A stretch of DNA of 64,000 nucleotides from Kitasatospora phosalacinea (lineage in GTDB: Bacteria > Actinomycetota > Actinomycetes > Streptomycetales > Streptomycetaceae). A model generated the notes under the pieces. That model was not told where the DNA came from. It ran no database searches and was given only the letters and a program-made list of their open reading frames with translations. Shown piece by piece: positions 46,081-54,756 of the stretch (position 1 is its first letter; every line of letters begins with the position of its first letter). The position numbers were made by a program, and so were the translations under genes. Where the stretch lies: contig NZ_JNYE01000044.1 in assembly GCF_000717185.1 (NCBI RefSeq), forward strand, positions 7,546-71,545. Direction: 5' to 3'.

Positions 46081-46940
46081 CCGTCCCCCGGCCCGAGACC
46101 CTGACCGTCCCGGTGGAGGGCGGCGACCTCGCCGTCCTGCACTGGCCCGCGGCCGCGCCCGGCGCCCCCGTGGTGGTCGCCGTGCACGGCATCACCGCGA
46201 ACGCCCTCGCCTGGGCCGGGCTGGCCCGGCTGCTCGACGGCCGCGCCGCCCTGTACGCCCCCGACCTGCGCGGCCGGGCCGCCAGCCGCGACCTGCCCGG
46301 CCCGTGGGGCCTGGCCCGCCACGCCGAGGACGTCGCCGCGCTGGTCACCGCGCTGGACGCGGGCCCGGTCCGGCTGGTCGGCCACTCGATGGGCGCCTGG
46401 GTGTCCGCCCTCACCGCGACCCGGCACCCGGCCCTGGTCGCCGACCTCACCCTGGTCGACGGGGGCGTCACCTTCCCGCTGCCGCCCGGCGTCGACGAGC
46501 GGGGCGCCCTCGCCGCCGTCCTCGGCCCGGCGCTGGCCCGGCTCTCGATGACCTTCGCCGACCGCGAGGCCTACCGCGCGTTCTGGCAGGCCCACCCCGC
46601 GTTCGTCCCGTGGACCGCGGAGCTGGACGCCTACACCCAGCGCGACCTGGTCGGCGAGGCCCCCGAGCTGGTCTCCTCCTGCGTCCACGAGGCGGTCACC
46701 ACCGACGGCACCCAGGTCCTGCTCGACCCGGAGGCCGCCGGGGCGGTCCACCGCCTGACCGTCCCCGCCCGCCTGCTCTACGCGCAGCGCGGCCTGCTGG
46801 ACGAGCCCCGGGCCCTCTACGACCCGGCCCGGCTGGCGGCGGCGGGGGTCACCGTCCCCGCCGAGCCGGTCGCGGACACCAACCACTACTCGATCATCTG
46901 GTCCGAGCGCCTGGCGGCGGAGCTCCTCCGGGTGCGCTAG
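46077..46940 (+). CDS. Alpha/beta hydrolase coupled to a LIV transporter
   Basis: 287 residues, alpha/beta fold. HG oxyanion region VVVAVHGITANALAWAGLARLL, nucleophile Ser in GHSMGAW, and the catalytic His near the C-terminus in DTNHYS. No signal peptide: a cytoplasmic hydrolase. It is translationally coupled to livM (ATGA overlap), so transport and hydrolysis of an ester, amide or lactone are probably linked. The stop TAG sits at the junction with a region that looks like an insertion-sequence end. Confidence 0.85.
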   Translation: MTVPRPETLTVPVEGGDLAVLHWPAAAPGAPVVVAVHGITANALAWAGLARLLDGRAALYAPDLRGRAASRDLPGPWGLARHAEDVAALVTALDAGPVRLVGHSMGAWVSALTATRHPALVADLTLVDGGVTFPLPPGVDERGALAAVLGPALARLSMTFADREAYRAFWQAHPAFVPWTAELDAYTQRDLVGEAPELVSSCVHEAVTTDGTQVLLDPEAAGAVHRLTVPARLLYAQRGLLDEPRALYDPARLAAAGVTVPAEPVADTNHYSIIWSERLAAELLRVR

Positions 46941-47055
46941 GCCCTGTCCGGTCGATCTTGTCGGATCAGCGCGCGGCGTCGGGCGCCCGGCTGGGAGTGC
47001 CGGCGGAACGCCCTCGTACTGGATGTACTTGGGTGTTTCGCCGGTGCTTCCTTGA
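46937..47055. mobile_element. Candidate insertion-sequence terminal remnant
   Basis: From the hydrolase stop, the sequence CTAGGCCCTGTCCGGTCGATC begins an approximately 115-bp block unrelated to either gene's expected end. It contains an imperfect stem: GGCGGAACGCCC-tc-GTAC then GTAC-tt-GGGTGTTTCGCC. It reads through into the C-terminus of the opposite deacetylase, where family-like sequence stops abruptly after SFKE. From memory this resembles the ends of streptomycete IS elements, but I could not search. No transposase is present. Boundaries are approximate. Confidence 0.4.
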
Positions 47056-48193
47056 AGGAGACCAGGCGGACGTCCGGCTTGTCGGCGATCCGCTTGATGG
47101 TCTCCTCGACGGCGTCCATGTAGATGCCGCCGTTCCACTGCTCGAAGTGGTTGCCGACGAAGAACGGCGCCCGGTTGGTGGTGTAGGCCCGGTCGAAGCC
47201 CGCCAGGTACGCGTCGCGGGCCTGGTCGCGCCACTGGCCGTACTTGCCGGGGTCGCCCTTGGTGGAGCCGCCGGACTGGTTGGCCAGGATGTTGTAGTCC
47301 ATCGACAGCACCTGGAAGCTGTGGCCGGGGAACGGGATCCCCTGCAGCGGGAAGTCCCAGATCTTGCCGTCCTGGACCTTCTGCGGCCAGATCTGCAGGC
47401 CGCCGGGGGAGCTGGCGTCGTACTTCCAGCCGAGCTTGGCGGCGGTCGGCAGCAGCGCCTTCTGGCCCTCCAGGCAGGGGGTGCGGCCGCCGATCAGCTC
47501 CTTCGCGTAGTCGAAGGGGAACGGGTCGACGTCGGTGAAGCCGGTGTTGGTGCGCCACCCGGTGACGAAGGAGACCGCCTGCTGGATCTCGCTCTCCCAG
47601 TCCGCGGGGCTCCACCGGTTGACGCCGTTGTGGTCGGAGCGGGTGGAGCAGAAGTGCCCGTTGAAGTGGGTGCCGATCTCGTGGCCGGCCAGCCAGGCCT
47701 GGCTGATCAGCTTGATGGTGTTGCGCACCGCGTTGGCGGAGAGGAAGGGGATGTCCGAGGCGCCGGCGGGGTGCTGCGGCGGGTGGTAGAGGGAGGACTT
47801 CTCCTTCGGCAGGGTGTAGATGCCGGAGAGGAAGAAGGTCATGCTCGCCCGGTGCTCCTCGGCGACCTTGAGGAAGCGGGCGAACTGGCCGTCGTCGGTG
47901 GCGCCCGCGCCGTCCCAGGAGAAGACCACGAACTGGGGCGGGACCTCGCCCGGCTCGAGCTTCTCGGCGGCGGGCTGGTGGGGCTGGGTGCCGGTGTCGG
48001 CGGTGGAGCCGTCGCCGAGCGGGGTGCCGGTGACCGCGGGCCGGCTCGGACCGGGGCTGCCGGACGGGGGGTTGGCGTCGGAGCCGGGGCGGGTGGTGGT
48101 GGCACCGCCCCCGCTGGAGCAGGCGGAGACGGCTCCGATGGCCGCCGTGGCCGCCGCCCCGGTCAGCACTGTCCTGCGCGAGATGGTGCTCAT
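46937..48193 (-). CDS. Exported polysaccharide deacetylase-like lipoprotein, C-terminus altered
   Basis: 418 residues. Twin-arginine signal (SRRTVLTGAAATAAIG) with lipobox VSAC. The middle has deacetylase-like segments FVVFSWDGAGATDDG, SMTFFLSGIY, HEIGTHFNGHFC (metal His), and WKYDASSPGG. It probably acts on a cell-envelope or extracellular polysaccharide after export. The last approximately 39 residues, after DVRLVSFKE (around 47055), are basic and unlike the family: the reading frame continues through the IS-like block to a stop that overlaps the hydrolase stop. So the natural C-terminus was probably lost or replaced. The ATG at 48193 has GGGGAG. Confidence 0.7.
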   Translation of the reverse strand: MSTISRRTVLTGAAATAAIGAVSACSSGGGATTTRPGSDANPPSGSPGPSRPAVTGTPLGDGSTADTGTQPHQPAAEKLEPGEVPPQFVVFSWDGAGATDDGQFARFLKVAEEHRASMTFFLSGIYTLPKEKSSLYHPPQHPAGASDIPFLSANAVRNTIKLISQAWLAGHEIGTHFNGHFCSTRSDHNGVNRWSPADWESEIQQAVSFVTGWRTNTGFTDVDPFPFDYAKELIGGRTPCLEGQKALLPTAAKLGWKYDASSPGGLQIWPQKVQDGKIWDFPLQGIPFPGHSFQVLSMDYNILANQSGGSTKGDPGKYGQWRDQARDAYLAGFDRAYTTNRAPFFVGNHFEQWNGGIYMDAVEETIKRIADKPDVRLVSFKEAPAKHPSTSSTRAFRRHSQPGARRRALIRQDRPDRA

Positions 48194-48399
48194 GATCGTC
48201 TCCCCTGCCCCCATGGGCCCGTGCAGAAGAAAGCCGGAGACCGGCACGCGGCTCCGGGGTCAACTTCTGGCAAAATCGGACAATTTGACGGTAGTGCCAC
48301 CCAAGGATGGCACGGTGGGGGTGGCCGGTCCAACGCCGCCCGCCCTCACCGGGTCATCACGCGGCAGGGCCCGGCCCGGCTCCCGGACCGGCCGTCTTA

Positions 48400-49062
48400 T
48401 TACCGTCCTGAGACAGGGAACACCGAGGCCGCGGACAGGGCGGCCGACGGCTCGCCCTCGACCGGCACCACCAGTCGGCGCCGCCGCCGGACGAGCTGCA
48501 CCACGGCCGAGCTGATCGCGGTCGCCGCCAGGCAGGAGATCGCGAAGCTCAGCCACGCGGTGTCGAACCAGTGCTGGTTGAGCCAGCCCAGGGTGACGAT
48601 GTACGCCGCCCACACCACGCCGGCCACCGCCGACCAGCGCAGGAACGTCCACGGCCGGTGGTTCGTGGAGTGGCCGACCGCCACGTCCAGCACCGTCCGC
48701 CCGGCCGGGACGAAGCGCGCGACGATCACGATCGCCGCCGCGGCCCGGCTGGTGGTGCGGCCGGTCAGCGCCTGCTGCACCCGCTCCACGCTCTCCGCCA
48801 GCCGCGGCCGGCGGGCCAGCCGCCGGTGCACCGCGGGCGCGCCGCGCCGGGCCAGGCTGAGCAGCAGCAGGTCGCCGAGGAAGGACGCGACGGCCACCCC
48901 GGCGCCGAGCAGCAGCGGCGAGCCGCCGACCTGCCCGGTCTTCAGCACGGCCAGGATCACCAGCGTCCCGCTCGGCAGGAACGGCAGGAAGGCGTCGCCG
49001 AGGACGGCTACCAGCGCCAGCGCGCAGTACCAGGCCGGTCCGACGAAGGCGTTCAGGTCCAC
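48400..49062 (-). CDS. DedA family membrane protein
   Basis: 220 residues with five hydrophobic segments. DedA/SNARE-associated features: FLPFLPSGTLVILAVLKTG, and the amphipathic loop and membrane-re-entrant region VIVARFVPAGRTVLDVAVGHSTNHRPWTFLRWSAVAGVVWAAYIVTLGW. DedA proteins are lipid scramblases or flippases involved in undecaprenyl-phosphate and membrane homeostasis. The GTG at 49062 follows GGAGGGAG. It is divergent from the LLM oxidoreductase gene across the structured intergenic region. Confidence 0.85.
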   Translation of the reverse strand: MDLNAFVGPAWYCALALVAVLGDAFLPFLPSGTLVILAVLKTGQVGGSPLLLGAGVAVASFLGDLLLLSLARRGAPAVHRRLARRPRLAESVERVQQALTGRTTSRAAAAIVIVARFVPAGRTVLDVAVGHSTNHRPWTFLRWSAVAGVVWAAYIVTLGWLNQHWFDTAWLSFAISCLAATAISSAVVQLVRRRRRLVVPVEGEPSAALSAASVFPVSGR

Positions 49063-49208
49063 GGTGTCTCTCCCTCCAGCACGCCCGGGGGGAGCAGCTG
49101 CAACGGGGGACAACGCTAGCGCGGGCAAATTTCATGGCATGAAGCACCCCCGTGTGGCATACCGCACAGCCGCCCCGGGCGCGCGAGAACCGCCCCCGGA
49201 CGCGCGAG

Positions 49209-49390
49209 AGCCCCCGGGGCGGGGTGCCGCTCCGGGGGCTCATGGGGATCGAACGACGCTGGTCGAGCCCGCCGATCTGTCGCTGGTGCGCGGAGCCGGT
49301 ACGTGTTCCGCGCTGGTTCCAGCGTGCCCCATCCGGGAGCCCGCTTCGACCATCCGACCTGGCGACTTCTCGCTGTGGCGTGAAGTCGCC
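49209..49390. other. Intergenic structured region, possible noncoding or leader RNA
   Basis: The 468-nt gap 49063-49530 holds multiple stems: a hairpin 49209-49240 (12-bp arms starting AGCCCCCGG), GGTCGA (49261-49266) pairing with TCGACC (49346-49351), GCGCGGA (49288-49294) with TCCGCGC (49307-49313), a CTGG/CCAG stem (49313-49322), and a perfect 9-bp hairpin GGCGACTTC (49361-49369)/GAAGTCGCC (49382-49390). The region is less GC-biased at third positions than neighbouring genes in every frame, so it is not coding. It could be the leader of the LLM gene or a separate RNA. No known riboswitch motif was recognised. Confidence 0.4.
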
Positions 49391-49530
49391 ACGCTGCGTT
49401 GCCTGCTGTCGGGCCGTCAGCCGGCACCCCGGCGCGCCGCCGTGGATGGCGGGAACAGTCCGGGCGGCGGACGGGTTGTGCTCCGACGAACGCCCGGGCA
49501 CCCGGCCGGGGCACCAGGAGGACGCACCGC

Positions 49531-50643
49531 ATGAGCACCGCACCGGAGCCGACCGCCCCCGAGAGCGCCGCCGGGCCCGCCCCGGGCCCCGCAGCCGACC
49601 GGATCCGCGGCCGGGCCGCGGGCCGCGCCCCCGCCCCGCTGTCCATCCTGGACCTCGCCACCGTGGGCTCCGGCCACACCCCGGGCGAGGCGCTCGCCGC
49701 GACCACCGAACTGGCCCGGGCCGCCGAGGGCTGGGGCTACCACCGCTTCTGGGTCGCCGAGCACCACGGCATGCCGGGCGTCGCCTCCTCGGTGCCCGCC
49801 GTCCTGCTCGCCCACCTCGGCGCGCACACCACGACGCTGCGCCTCGGCTCCGGCGGCGTGATGCTGCCCAACCACGCCCCGCTGGCGATCGCCGAGCAGT
49901 TCGGCCTGCTGGAGGCCCTGCACCCGGGCCGGATCGACCTCGGCCTGGGTCGCGCCCCCGGCACCGACCAGGCCACCGCCCGGGCACTGCGCCGCGGCCT
50001 CGCCGACGGCGCGGAGGACTTCCCCCGCCAGCTCGCCGAACTGCGGCACTTCCTGGACGGCGACTTCCCGCCCGGCCACCCGTACGCCCGGCTGGAGGCG
50101 GTGCCGCGCTCGGCCTCCCGCCCGCCGCTGTGGCTGCTCGGCTCCTCCGGCTTCAGCGCCCAGCTCTCCGCCCGCCTCGGGTACCCGTTCGCGTTCGCCC
50201 ACCACTTCAGCGCGGCCAACACCGTCCCCGCCCTCGACCTGTACCGGGAGGGCTTCACCCCCTCCGAGGTGCTCGACGAGCCGTACGCGCTGATCGGCGT
50301 CAGCGCGGTCGCCGCCGAGAGCCGCGAGCGGGCGCTCTGGCTGGCCCGGTCGGCGGGCCTGGGCATGCTGCGGCTGCGGCAGGGCCGCCCCGGGCCGATC
50401 CCCACCCCGGAGGAGGCCGCCGCGCACCCCTACACCCTCGCCGAGGAGGACTTCCTCGACTCCTGGCTGGCGAACGTGGTGCTCGGCACCCCGGCGGAGG
50501 TCGCCGAGGGCCTGGAGGCCCTGCGGCGGCGCACCGGGGCGGACGAGCTGATGGTCACCTCGCACATCCACGGCCACGGGAACCGGCTGGAGTCCTACGG
50601 CCTGATCGCCGAGGCGTACGGCCTCAGCGGCCGAGCGGGCTGA
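49531..50643 (+). CDS. LLM class flavin-dependent oxidoreductase
   Basis: 370 residues, luciferase-like TIM barrel using F420 or FMN. Family features: ILDLATVGSGHTPGEALAATTELARAAEGWGYHRFWVAEHHG, LGSGGVMLPNHAPLAIAEQFGLLEALHPGRIDLGLGRAPGTD, GTPAEVAEGLEALRRRTGADELMVTSHIHG. The MsnO8-type subgroup (monooxygenases without an obvious partner) is the closest fit. Start ATG with AGGAGGAC 6-8 nt upstream. The 3' end overlaps the convergent APH gene by 20 nt. The upstream leader is unusually structured. Confidence 0.88.
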   Translation: MSTAPEPTAPESAAGPAPGPAADRIRGRAAGRAPAPLSILDLATVGSGHTPGEALAATTELARAAEGWGYHRFWVAEHHGMPGVASSVPAVLLAHLGAHTTTLRLGSGGVMLPNHAPLAIAEQFGLLEALHPGRIDLGLGRAPGTDQATARALRRGLADGAEDFPRQLAELRHFLDGDFPPGHPYARLEAVPRSASRPPLWLLGSSGFSAQLSARLGYPFAFAHHFSAANTVPALDLYREGFTPSEVLDEPYALIGVSAVAAESRERALWLARSAGLGMLRLRQGRPGPIPTPEEAAAHPYTLAEEDFLDSWLANVVLGTPAEVAEGLEALRRRTGADELMVTSHIHGHGNRLESYGLIAEAYGLSGRAG

Positions 50644-51604
50644 GTTCCGCCAGCACGGCCAGCTGCTCGGTGACCCTCCCGGCCGACCAGGTCCGCACCC
50701 AGTCGGCGAAGTCGCCGGTGTACGCCCGGGGGACGGCTTCGGTCCGCATGATCAGCGCCAGGTAGGTCCGGTACAGCGCGAGCCGGGCCCGCCCGGCGTC
50801 GTCCACCGCGAAGGCCGGGTCGACCGAGCGGTAGCCGGCGACGAAGTCCTCGTCCAGCTCGGCGGCGCCCAGCGGGTCCAGGCCGACCAGTTCGGCCAGC
50901 GGGTCGCCGAAGAACGCCCGCTCGCCGTCGATCACGCCGGTCAGCTCCCAGCCGCCGTCCGCGCCGGGGGTGAGCAGCAGGTTGCCCTCCCAGGCGTCGA
51001 AGTGCACCAGGGCGGGGCGGCGGACCTCGGCCAGGGCCGCCGCGAAGCGCTCCGGCAGGGCCCGCAGCACCTCGACGGGGGCGGGCAGTTCGACGCCGTA
51101 GCGGTCGGCGTCGGCGAGGAGGGCGCCGAACATCGCGGCGAACGCGGCCGGCCAGCTGTCGGCGGACAGGCCCGGCTCGGGCTGCGGGTAGCCGTAGCGC
51201 TCCCCGGTGGCCCGGGCCACCCCGGCGGCCCAGGCGCCCAGGGTGCGGCGCAGCCCGGCCCGGTCGGCCTCCGGGAGCTGCTCGCGCAGGCTGTCCCAGG
51301 TGGTGCCCTCCACGTAGCTGAGCAGCAGCCACTCGCGGGTGTCGGCGTCCCCGTCCGGGTCGTGGTGCAGCACCTGCGGGACGCTCAGCCCGGCGCCCGC
51401 GGCCAGCGAGTGGAACAGCCGCTCGGTGCCCAGCAGCCCGCGCTCGTGCGCCAGCCCGGGCGTGCCGGGCGGCGGCGCGCACTTCAGCACCAGGCGGCGC
51501 CCGTCGGACAGTTCGAGCAGCCGGGCGGCGTTGTACAGGCCCCCCGACATCGACGTCCCCGACACCACGCGCGCCCCGTCGAGCACCGCGTCCACGCGTT
51601 CCAT
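50624..51604 (-). CDS. Aminoglycoside phosphotransferase-family kinase (APH)
   Basis: 326 residues with the APH kinase fold: nucleotide-binding Lys in RRLVLKCAPPPG, hinge YVEGTTWDSL, catalytic loop HFDAWEGNLLL (the HxDxxxxN motif, with Asp and Asn present) and metal Asp in GVIDGERAFFGDP. Not necessarily an antibiotic resistance enzyme: the family includes choline, homoserine and fructosamine kinases, and many streptomycete members have no known substrate. Starts at the ATG at 51604. Confidence 0.83.
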   Translation of the reverse strand: MERVDAVLDGARVVSGTSMSGGLYNAARLLELSDGRRLVLKCAPPPGTPGLAHERGLLGTERLFHSLAAGAGLSVPQVLHHDPDGDADTREWLLLSYVEGTTWDSLREQLPEADRAGLRRTLGAWAAGVARATGERYGYPQPEPGLSADSWPAAFAAMFGALLADADRYGVELPAPVEVLRALPERFAAALAEVRRPALVHFDAWEGNLLLTPGADGGWELTGVIDGERAFFGDPLAELVGLDPLGAAELDEDFVAGYRSVDPAFAVDDAGRARLALYRTYLALIMRTEAVPRAYTGDFADWVRTWSAGRVTEQLAVLAELSPLGR

Positions 51605-51640
51605 CGCCCTGATCCCCTCCGCACCGGAAAGTCCGCCGCG

Positions 51641-53518
51641 CTACCGCAGCGGTTGGTCACGGAGTATCCCGGCGATCAGCTCGGGACCGCCAGGGCGGGC
51701 GTAGTACCAGCCCTGCGCGGTGTCGCAGCCGGTCTGGCGCAGCCGCTCGGCCTGGGCGGCGTTCTCGATGCCCTCGGCGGTGACGGTCAGGCCCAGGGCG
51801 TGCGCCAACTGCACCATCGCGCCGACGATCTGCTCGTCGGCGGCCCGCCGCCGCCCGTCCGCGCCGGGCGCGGACTCGCGGAACGCCTCGATGAAGGTGG
51901 CGTCCAGCTTGAGCGCGTGCACCGGCAGCCGGGACAGGTAGGCGAGGTTGGAGTAGCCGGTGCCGAAGTCGTCGATGGCGATCCGCACGCCGGTGTCGGC
52001 GAGCGCCTGCAGGGCCTGCAGCGGGCGGCCGCTCGGGCCCAGCAGCGCGCTCTCGGTGATCTCCAGCTGGAGCAGCCGGGCGGGCAGCCCGGTGCGCTCC
52101 AGCACCTCCGCGACGTCGGCGACCACGTCGGAGTCCCAGATCTGGCGGGGCGCCAGGTTGACGCTCACCAGCACCGGCCGCTCCGGGAACCCGTCCAGCC
52201 ACTGCCGGGCCTGCCGGCAGGACTCCTCCAGCACCCACTTGCCCAGCGGCACGATCGCCCCGGACTCCTCGGCGAGCGGGATGAACCGGTTCGGCGGCAG
52301 CAGCCCGTACCGGGGGTGGTTCCAGCGCACCAGCGCCTCCGCGCCGCGCACCGCGCCGTCGGCCAGGCCCACCAGCGGCTGGTACTCGACGGTGAACTCG
52401 CCGCGCTCCACGGCCGGGCGCAGCGCGGTGGCCAGCTCGTGCCGGGTCAGCTGGTCGGCGCCCCGGTCGCGGTCGTACAGCGTCCAGCGGGCGCGGCCGT
52501 CGGACTTCGACCAGTACAGCGTGGAGTCGGCGTCGCGGACCAGGTCGGTGGGCGTGGAGCCGCGCACCGGGCGCTCCACCACGCCGACCGAGGCGGTGAC
52601 GGTCAGCCGGTGCCCGGCCACCTCGAAGGGCCGCTCCAGGGCGGTCATCAGGGCGGCGGCCAGCCGGGTCAACTCCTGGTGGCCGGAGCTGCCGGTCACC
52701 AGCACGGCGAACTCGTCGCCGCCCAGCCGGGCCACCAACTGCCGGTCCGCCCGGGCGAACCCGTGCTCCAGCCGGGCCGCGACGGCCACCAGCAACTGGT
52801 CGCCGACGTGGTGGCCGAGGGTCTCGTTGACGGCCGCGAAGCCGTCCAGGTCGACGTAGCACAGCCCGATCCGGCGCTCGCCGCCCGCCGCCGGGCCGTC
52901 CTGCCCGTCCGGCTTGAACGCGGCCTCCAGCCGCTCGTAGAACAGCGTCCGGTTCGGCAGCCGGGTCAGCGGGTCGTGCAGCGCCTGGTAGGCGAGCCGG
53001 TCGCCGAGCTGCCGCCGCTCGGTGACGTCCTCGACCATGACCAGCGTGTAGTACGGGTCGCCCGCGCCGTCGCGGATCAGCGAGACGGTGACCCGCCCCC
53101 AGACCTCCCGGCCGCCGCGGTGCTTGAGCCGCTTCTCGGCCCGCATCCGGTCGCGCTCGCCGCGCACCAGCGCGCGGTAGCGGCTGCGGGACGGCTCCTC
53201 CGGGTCGATGATCTGGTGGATGTGCATACCCGGCAGCTCGGCGACCTCGCGGCCCAGCATCGCCGCGAACACCGGGTTGCCCTCGATCACCAGGTCGCCG
53301 GAGTCGATCAGCGCCATGCCGATCCCGGCGTCGGAGAACGCGGCCCGGAACCGCGACTCGCTGGCCCGCAGGGCGGCGGCCAGCCGCTCGGCCTCGGTGT
53401 CCGGCGGGGCGCCGCAGGCGGCGCACGGGCCGGACCCTTCGGCTCCGGCTCCCGGGCGCGGCGCTTCGGGCCGCCCACCCCGATGGTGTGCGTCGGCCCC
53501 GACGTTCCGGCCCGGCAC
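51641..53518 (-). CDS. Diguanylate cyclase/phosphodiesterase (PAS-GGDEF-EAL)
   Basis: 625 residues, cytoplasmic (no clear membrane segment). A PAS domain (about 50-170; VIEGNPVFAAMLGREVAELPGM, with PAC MVEDVTERRQLGDRL), then GGDEF (about 195-355, intact GGDEF at 266-270) and EAL (about 370-615, EALVRW at 394). Both catalytic motifs look intact, so it may both make and degrade c-di-GMP. The layout resembles RmdA/RmdB of Streptomyces coelicolor. The GTG at 53518 is chosen because GGGAG lies 6 nt upstream and the longer frame is low complexity; a TATGAT -10 lies at 53657-53662. Confidence 0.87.
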   Translation of the reverse strand: MPGRNVGADAHHRGGRPEAPRPGAGAEGSGPCAACGAPPDTEAERLAAALRASESRFRAAFSDAGIGMALIDSGDLVIEGNPVFAAMLGREVAELPGMHIHQIIDPEEPSRSRYRALVRGERDRMRAEKRLKHRGGREVWGRVTVSLIRDGAGDPYYTLVMVEDVTERRQLGDRLAYQALHDPLTRLPNRTLFYERLEAAFKPDGQDGPAAGGERRIGLCYVDLDGFAAVNETLGHHVGDQLLVAVAARLEHGFARADRQLVARLGGDEFAVLVTGSSGHQELTRLAAALMTALERPFEVAGHRLTVTASVGVVERPVRGSTPTDLVRDADSTLYWSKSDGRARWTLYDRDRGADQLTRHELATALRPAVERGEFTVEYQPLVGLADGAVRGAEALVRWNHPRYGLLPPNRFIPLAEESGAIVPLGKWVLEESCRQARQWLDGFPERPVLVSVNLAPRQIWDSDVVADVAEVLERTGLPARLLQLEITESALLGPSGRPLQALQALADTGVRIAIDDFGTGYSNLAYLSRLPVHALKLDATFIEAFRESAPGADGRRRAADEQIVGAMVQLAHALGLTVTAEGIENAAQAERLRQTGCDTAQGWYYARPGGPELIAGILRDQPLR

Positions 53519-53950
53519 GGCACGCTCCCGTCCGCTGCTGCCACTGGTCGCGCCGGAGGCTCCGTGCGGGCGGCGACCGGCCAGGCGGCCCGCGCCCGCC
53601 CGGCGGCCCCGGCCGGTGGCAGGGGAACGGTCGGCGGCCTCGGGCCACGCCCGCCGATCATAGGCCGCCGGTGTAACTGTCCGCGACCGCCGCCAGGGTG
53701 ATCGGTGAGGCTCGTCCGGAAATGCCCGTAACGTTCCGTGCGAAGCCGACCGGAACCGGACACGGCGCCCCGGAACCCGGCCACCGGAGACGAAACCCCC
53801 GGTGGCCGCCGGGAGGGCGGGCACCGGGGGAGCGCTCCGGGGAGTGCGCCGCCGCTCACGCGTCGTGACGGAGCGTGAACGGCGGCGGAACGGCCGCGGA
53901 ACTCCGGAGCGGTCCGGACGTCCGGAACCCCGGAACGGCCGGGCGGGTCG
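53519..53950. promoter_or_regulatory. Gap between the GGDEF-EAL and OsmC genes, with promoter
   Basis: 432 nt. A good minus-strand -10, TATGAT, lies at 53657-53662, putting transcription start near 53650 and a leader of about 130 nt before the GTG at 53518. A -35 is not clear. The 3' flank of osmC (about 53880-53945) has many CCGGA/TCCGG repeats, including the palindrome TCCGGACGTCCGGA, likely a weak terminator. Upstream open frames have low-complexity composition. Confidence 0.5.
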
Positions 53951-54376
53951 TCAGGCCAGGGCGGCGGAGAGCGTGATGGTGGTGCCGGACAGCGCCTGGC
54001 TCACCGGGCAGTTCGCCTTCGCGTCCTCGGCGGCCTTCACGAAGCCCGCCTCGTCCAGGCCCGGGACGGTGCCGACCACGGTCAGGTGGATGCCGGTGAT
54101 GCCGGTGCCCGGCTGGAAGGTCACCTCCGCCTTGGTCTCCAGCTTGGTGGGCGGGGTGCCGGCGCCGGTCAGGCCGTGCGAGAGCGCCATCGAGAAGCAG
54201 GACGAGTGGGCGGCCGCGATCAGCTCCTCCGGGCTGGTCTTGCCGTTCGCGGCCTCGGCGCGGGACGGCCAGGACACCGGGAACTCGCCGACGCCGGAGG
54301 AGTCGAGGGTCACCAGGCCCTTGCCGTCGAGCAGGTTGCCCTCCCACTCGGTGTGCGCGGTGCGGGTCGTCGCCAC
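53951..54376 (-). CDS. OsmC family peroxiredoxin
   Basis: Reduces organic hydroperoxides with a thiol pair; 141 residues, homodimer. Peroxidatic C60 in AAAHSSCFSMALSHGL, and C123 in AKANCPVSQAL. The Arg/Glu cluster and the N-terminal VATTRTAHTEWEGNLL strand are family-like. The GTG at 54376 is preferred to the ATG at 54394 because GGAGG lies 10 nt upstream and homologues start MATTR-like here. Divergent from the chorismate mutase gene; the spacer holds a triple 12-bp-spaced repeat. Confidence 0.9.
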   Translation of the reverse strand: MATTRTAHTEWEGNLLDGKGLVTLDSSGVGEFPVSWPSRAEAANGKTSPEELIAAAHSSCFSMALSHGLTGAGTPPTKLETKAEVTFQPGTGITGIHLTVVGTVPGLDEAGFVKAAEDAKANCPVSQALSGTTITLSAALA

Positions 54377-54756
54377 GATCAGGTACCTCCACATGAGAAC
54401 GGACAGCGGTCGAACTGCTGTACCGGCAGCCGGACTTCCGGCCGCGGCCCGCCCAGCCTACGGCCCGCGCCGAGCCCCGGTGGACGAACGCCGCGCGGAG
54501 CGCCGGGCGCCCGCCCGGACACCTGCGCGAACGGCGGCCGCGACCCGCCCCGGACGCCGGCCCGGGCGCCGCTTCGAACGGTGTTCCGAACGACGTTCCG
54601 AACACCGCCCGCAGGCCCTCCGCGGGCCGTCCACGGGCCGTCCCACATGCCGGAACAGCCCGGTAATCAGGGCGAACGCGGCCCGCCCGCCCTGTTAGAT
54701 TGGCCGTTCGCCACGCCCGAGCGACCACCCGTAATCCCGCATCGGAGCCACCCCAC
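54377..54756. promoter_or_regulatory. osmC/chorismate mutase divergent spacer
   Basis: 380 nt without a credible gene. It includes three CGAAC-centred direct repeats at 54575, 54587 and 54599 (listed separately) and a -10-like TTAGAT near 54696-54701 for the chorismate mutase. The rest is GC-rich. Confidence 0.4.
54575..54603. repeat. Iteron-like triple CGAAC repeat with 12-bp period
   Basis: CGAAC occurs at 54575, 54587 and 54599, exactly 12 bp apart; copies 2 and 3 extend as TTCCGAAC. GGTGTTC and GAACACC also form a 7-bp inverted repeat around copies 2 and 3. Regularly phased direct repeats of this kind commonly bind transcription factors on one helix face. Confidence 0.6.

Noticed and set aside
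49241..49260. TGGGGATCGAACGAC seen as a tRNA T-arm
   Set aside because: No matching acceptor or anticodon arms are found within a tRNA length on either strand.
49152..49530. Possible Cys-containing reading frame before the LLM gene
   Set aside because: Low third-position GC relative to real genes, no Shine-Dalgarno, no known family, and stems that suggest a structured non-coding region.
46304..49534. Plus-strand open frame of over 1000 codons across the hydrolase, deacetylase and DedA genes
   Set aside because: It is opposite to genes with clear motifs, has Pro/Arg/Gly/Ala-skewed composition, no ribosome site and no domain; an artefact of high GC.
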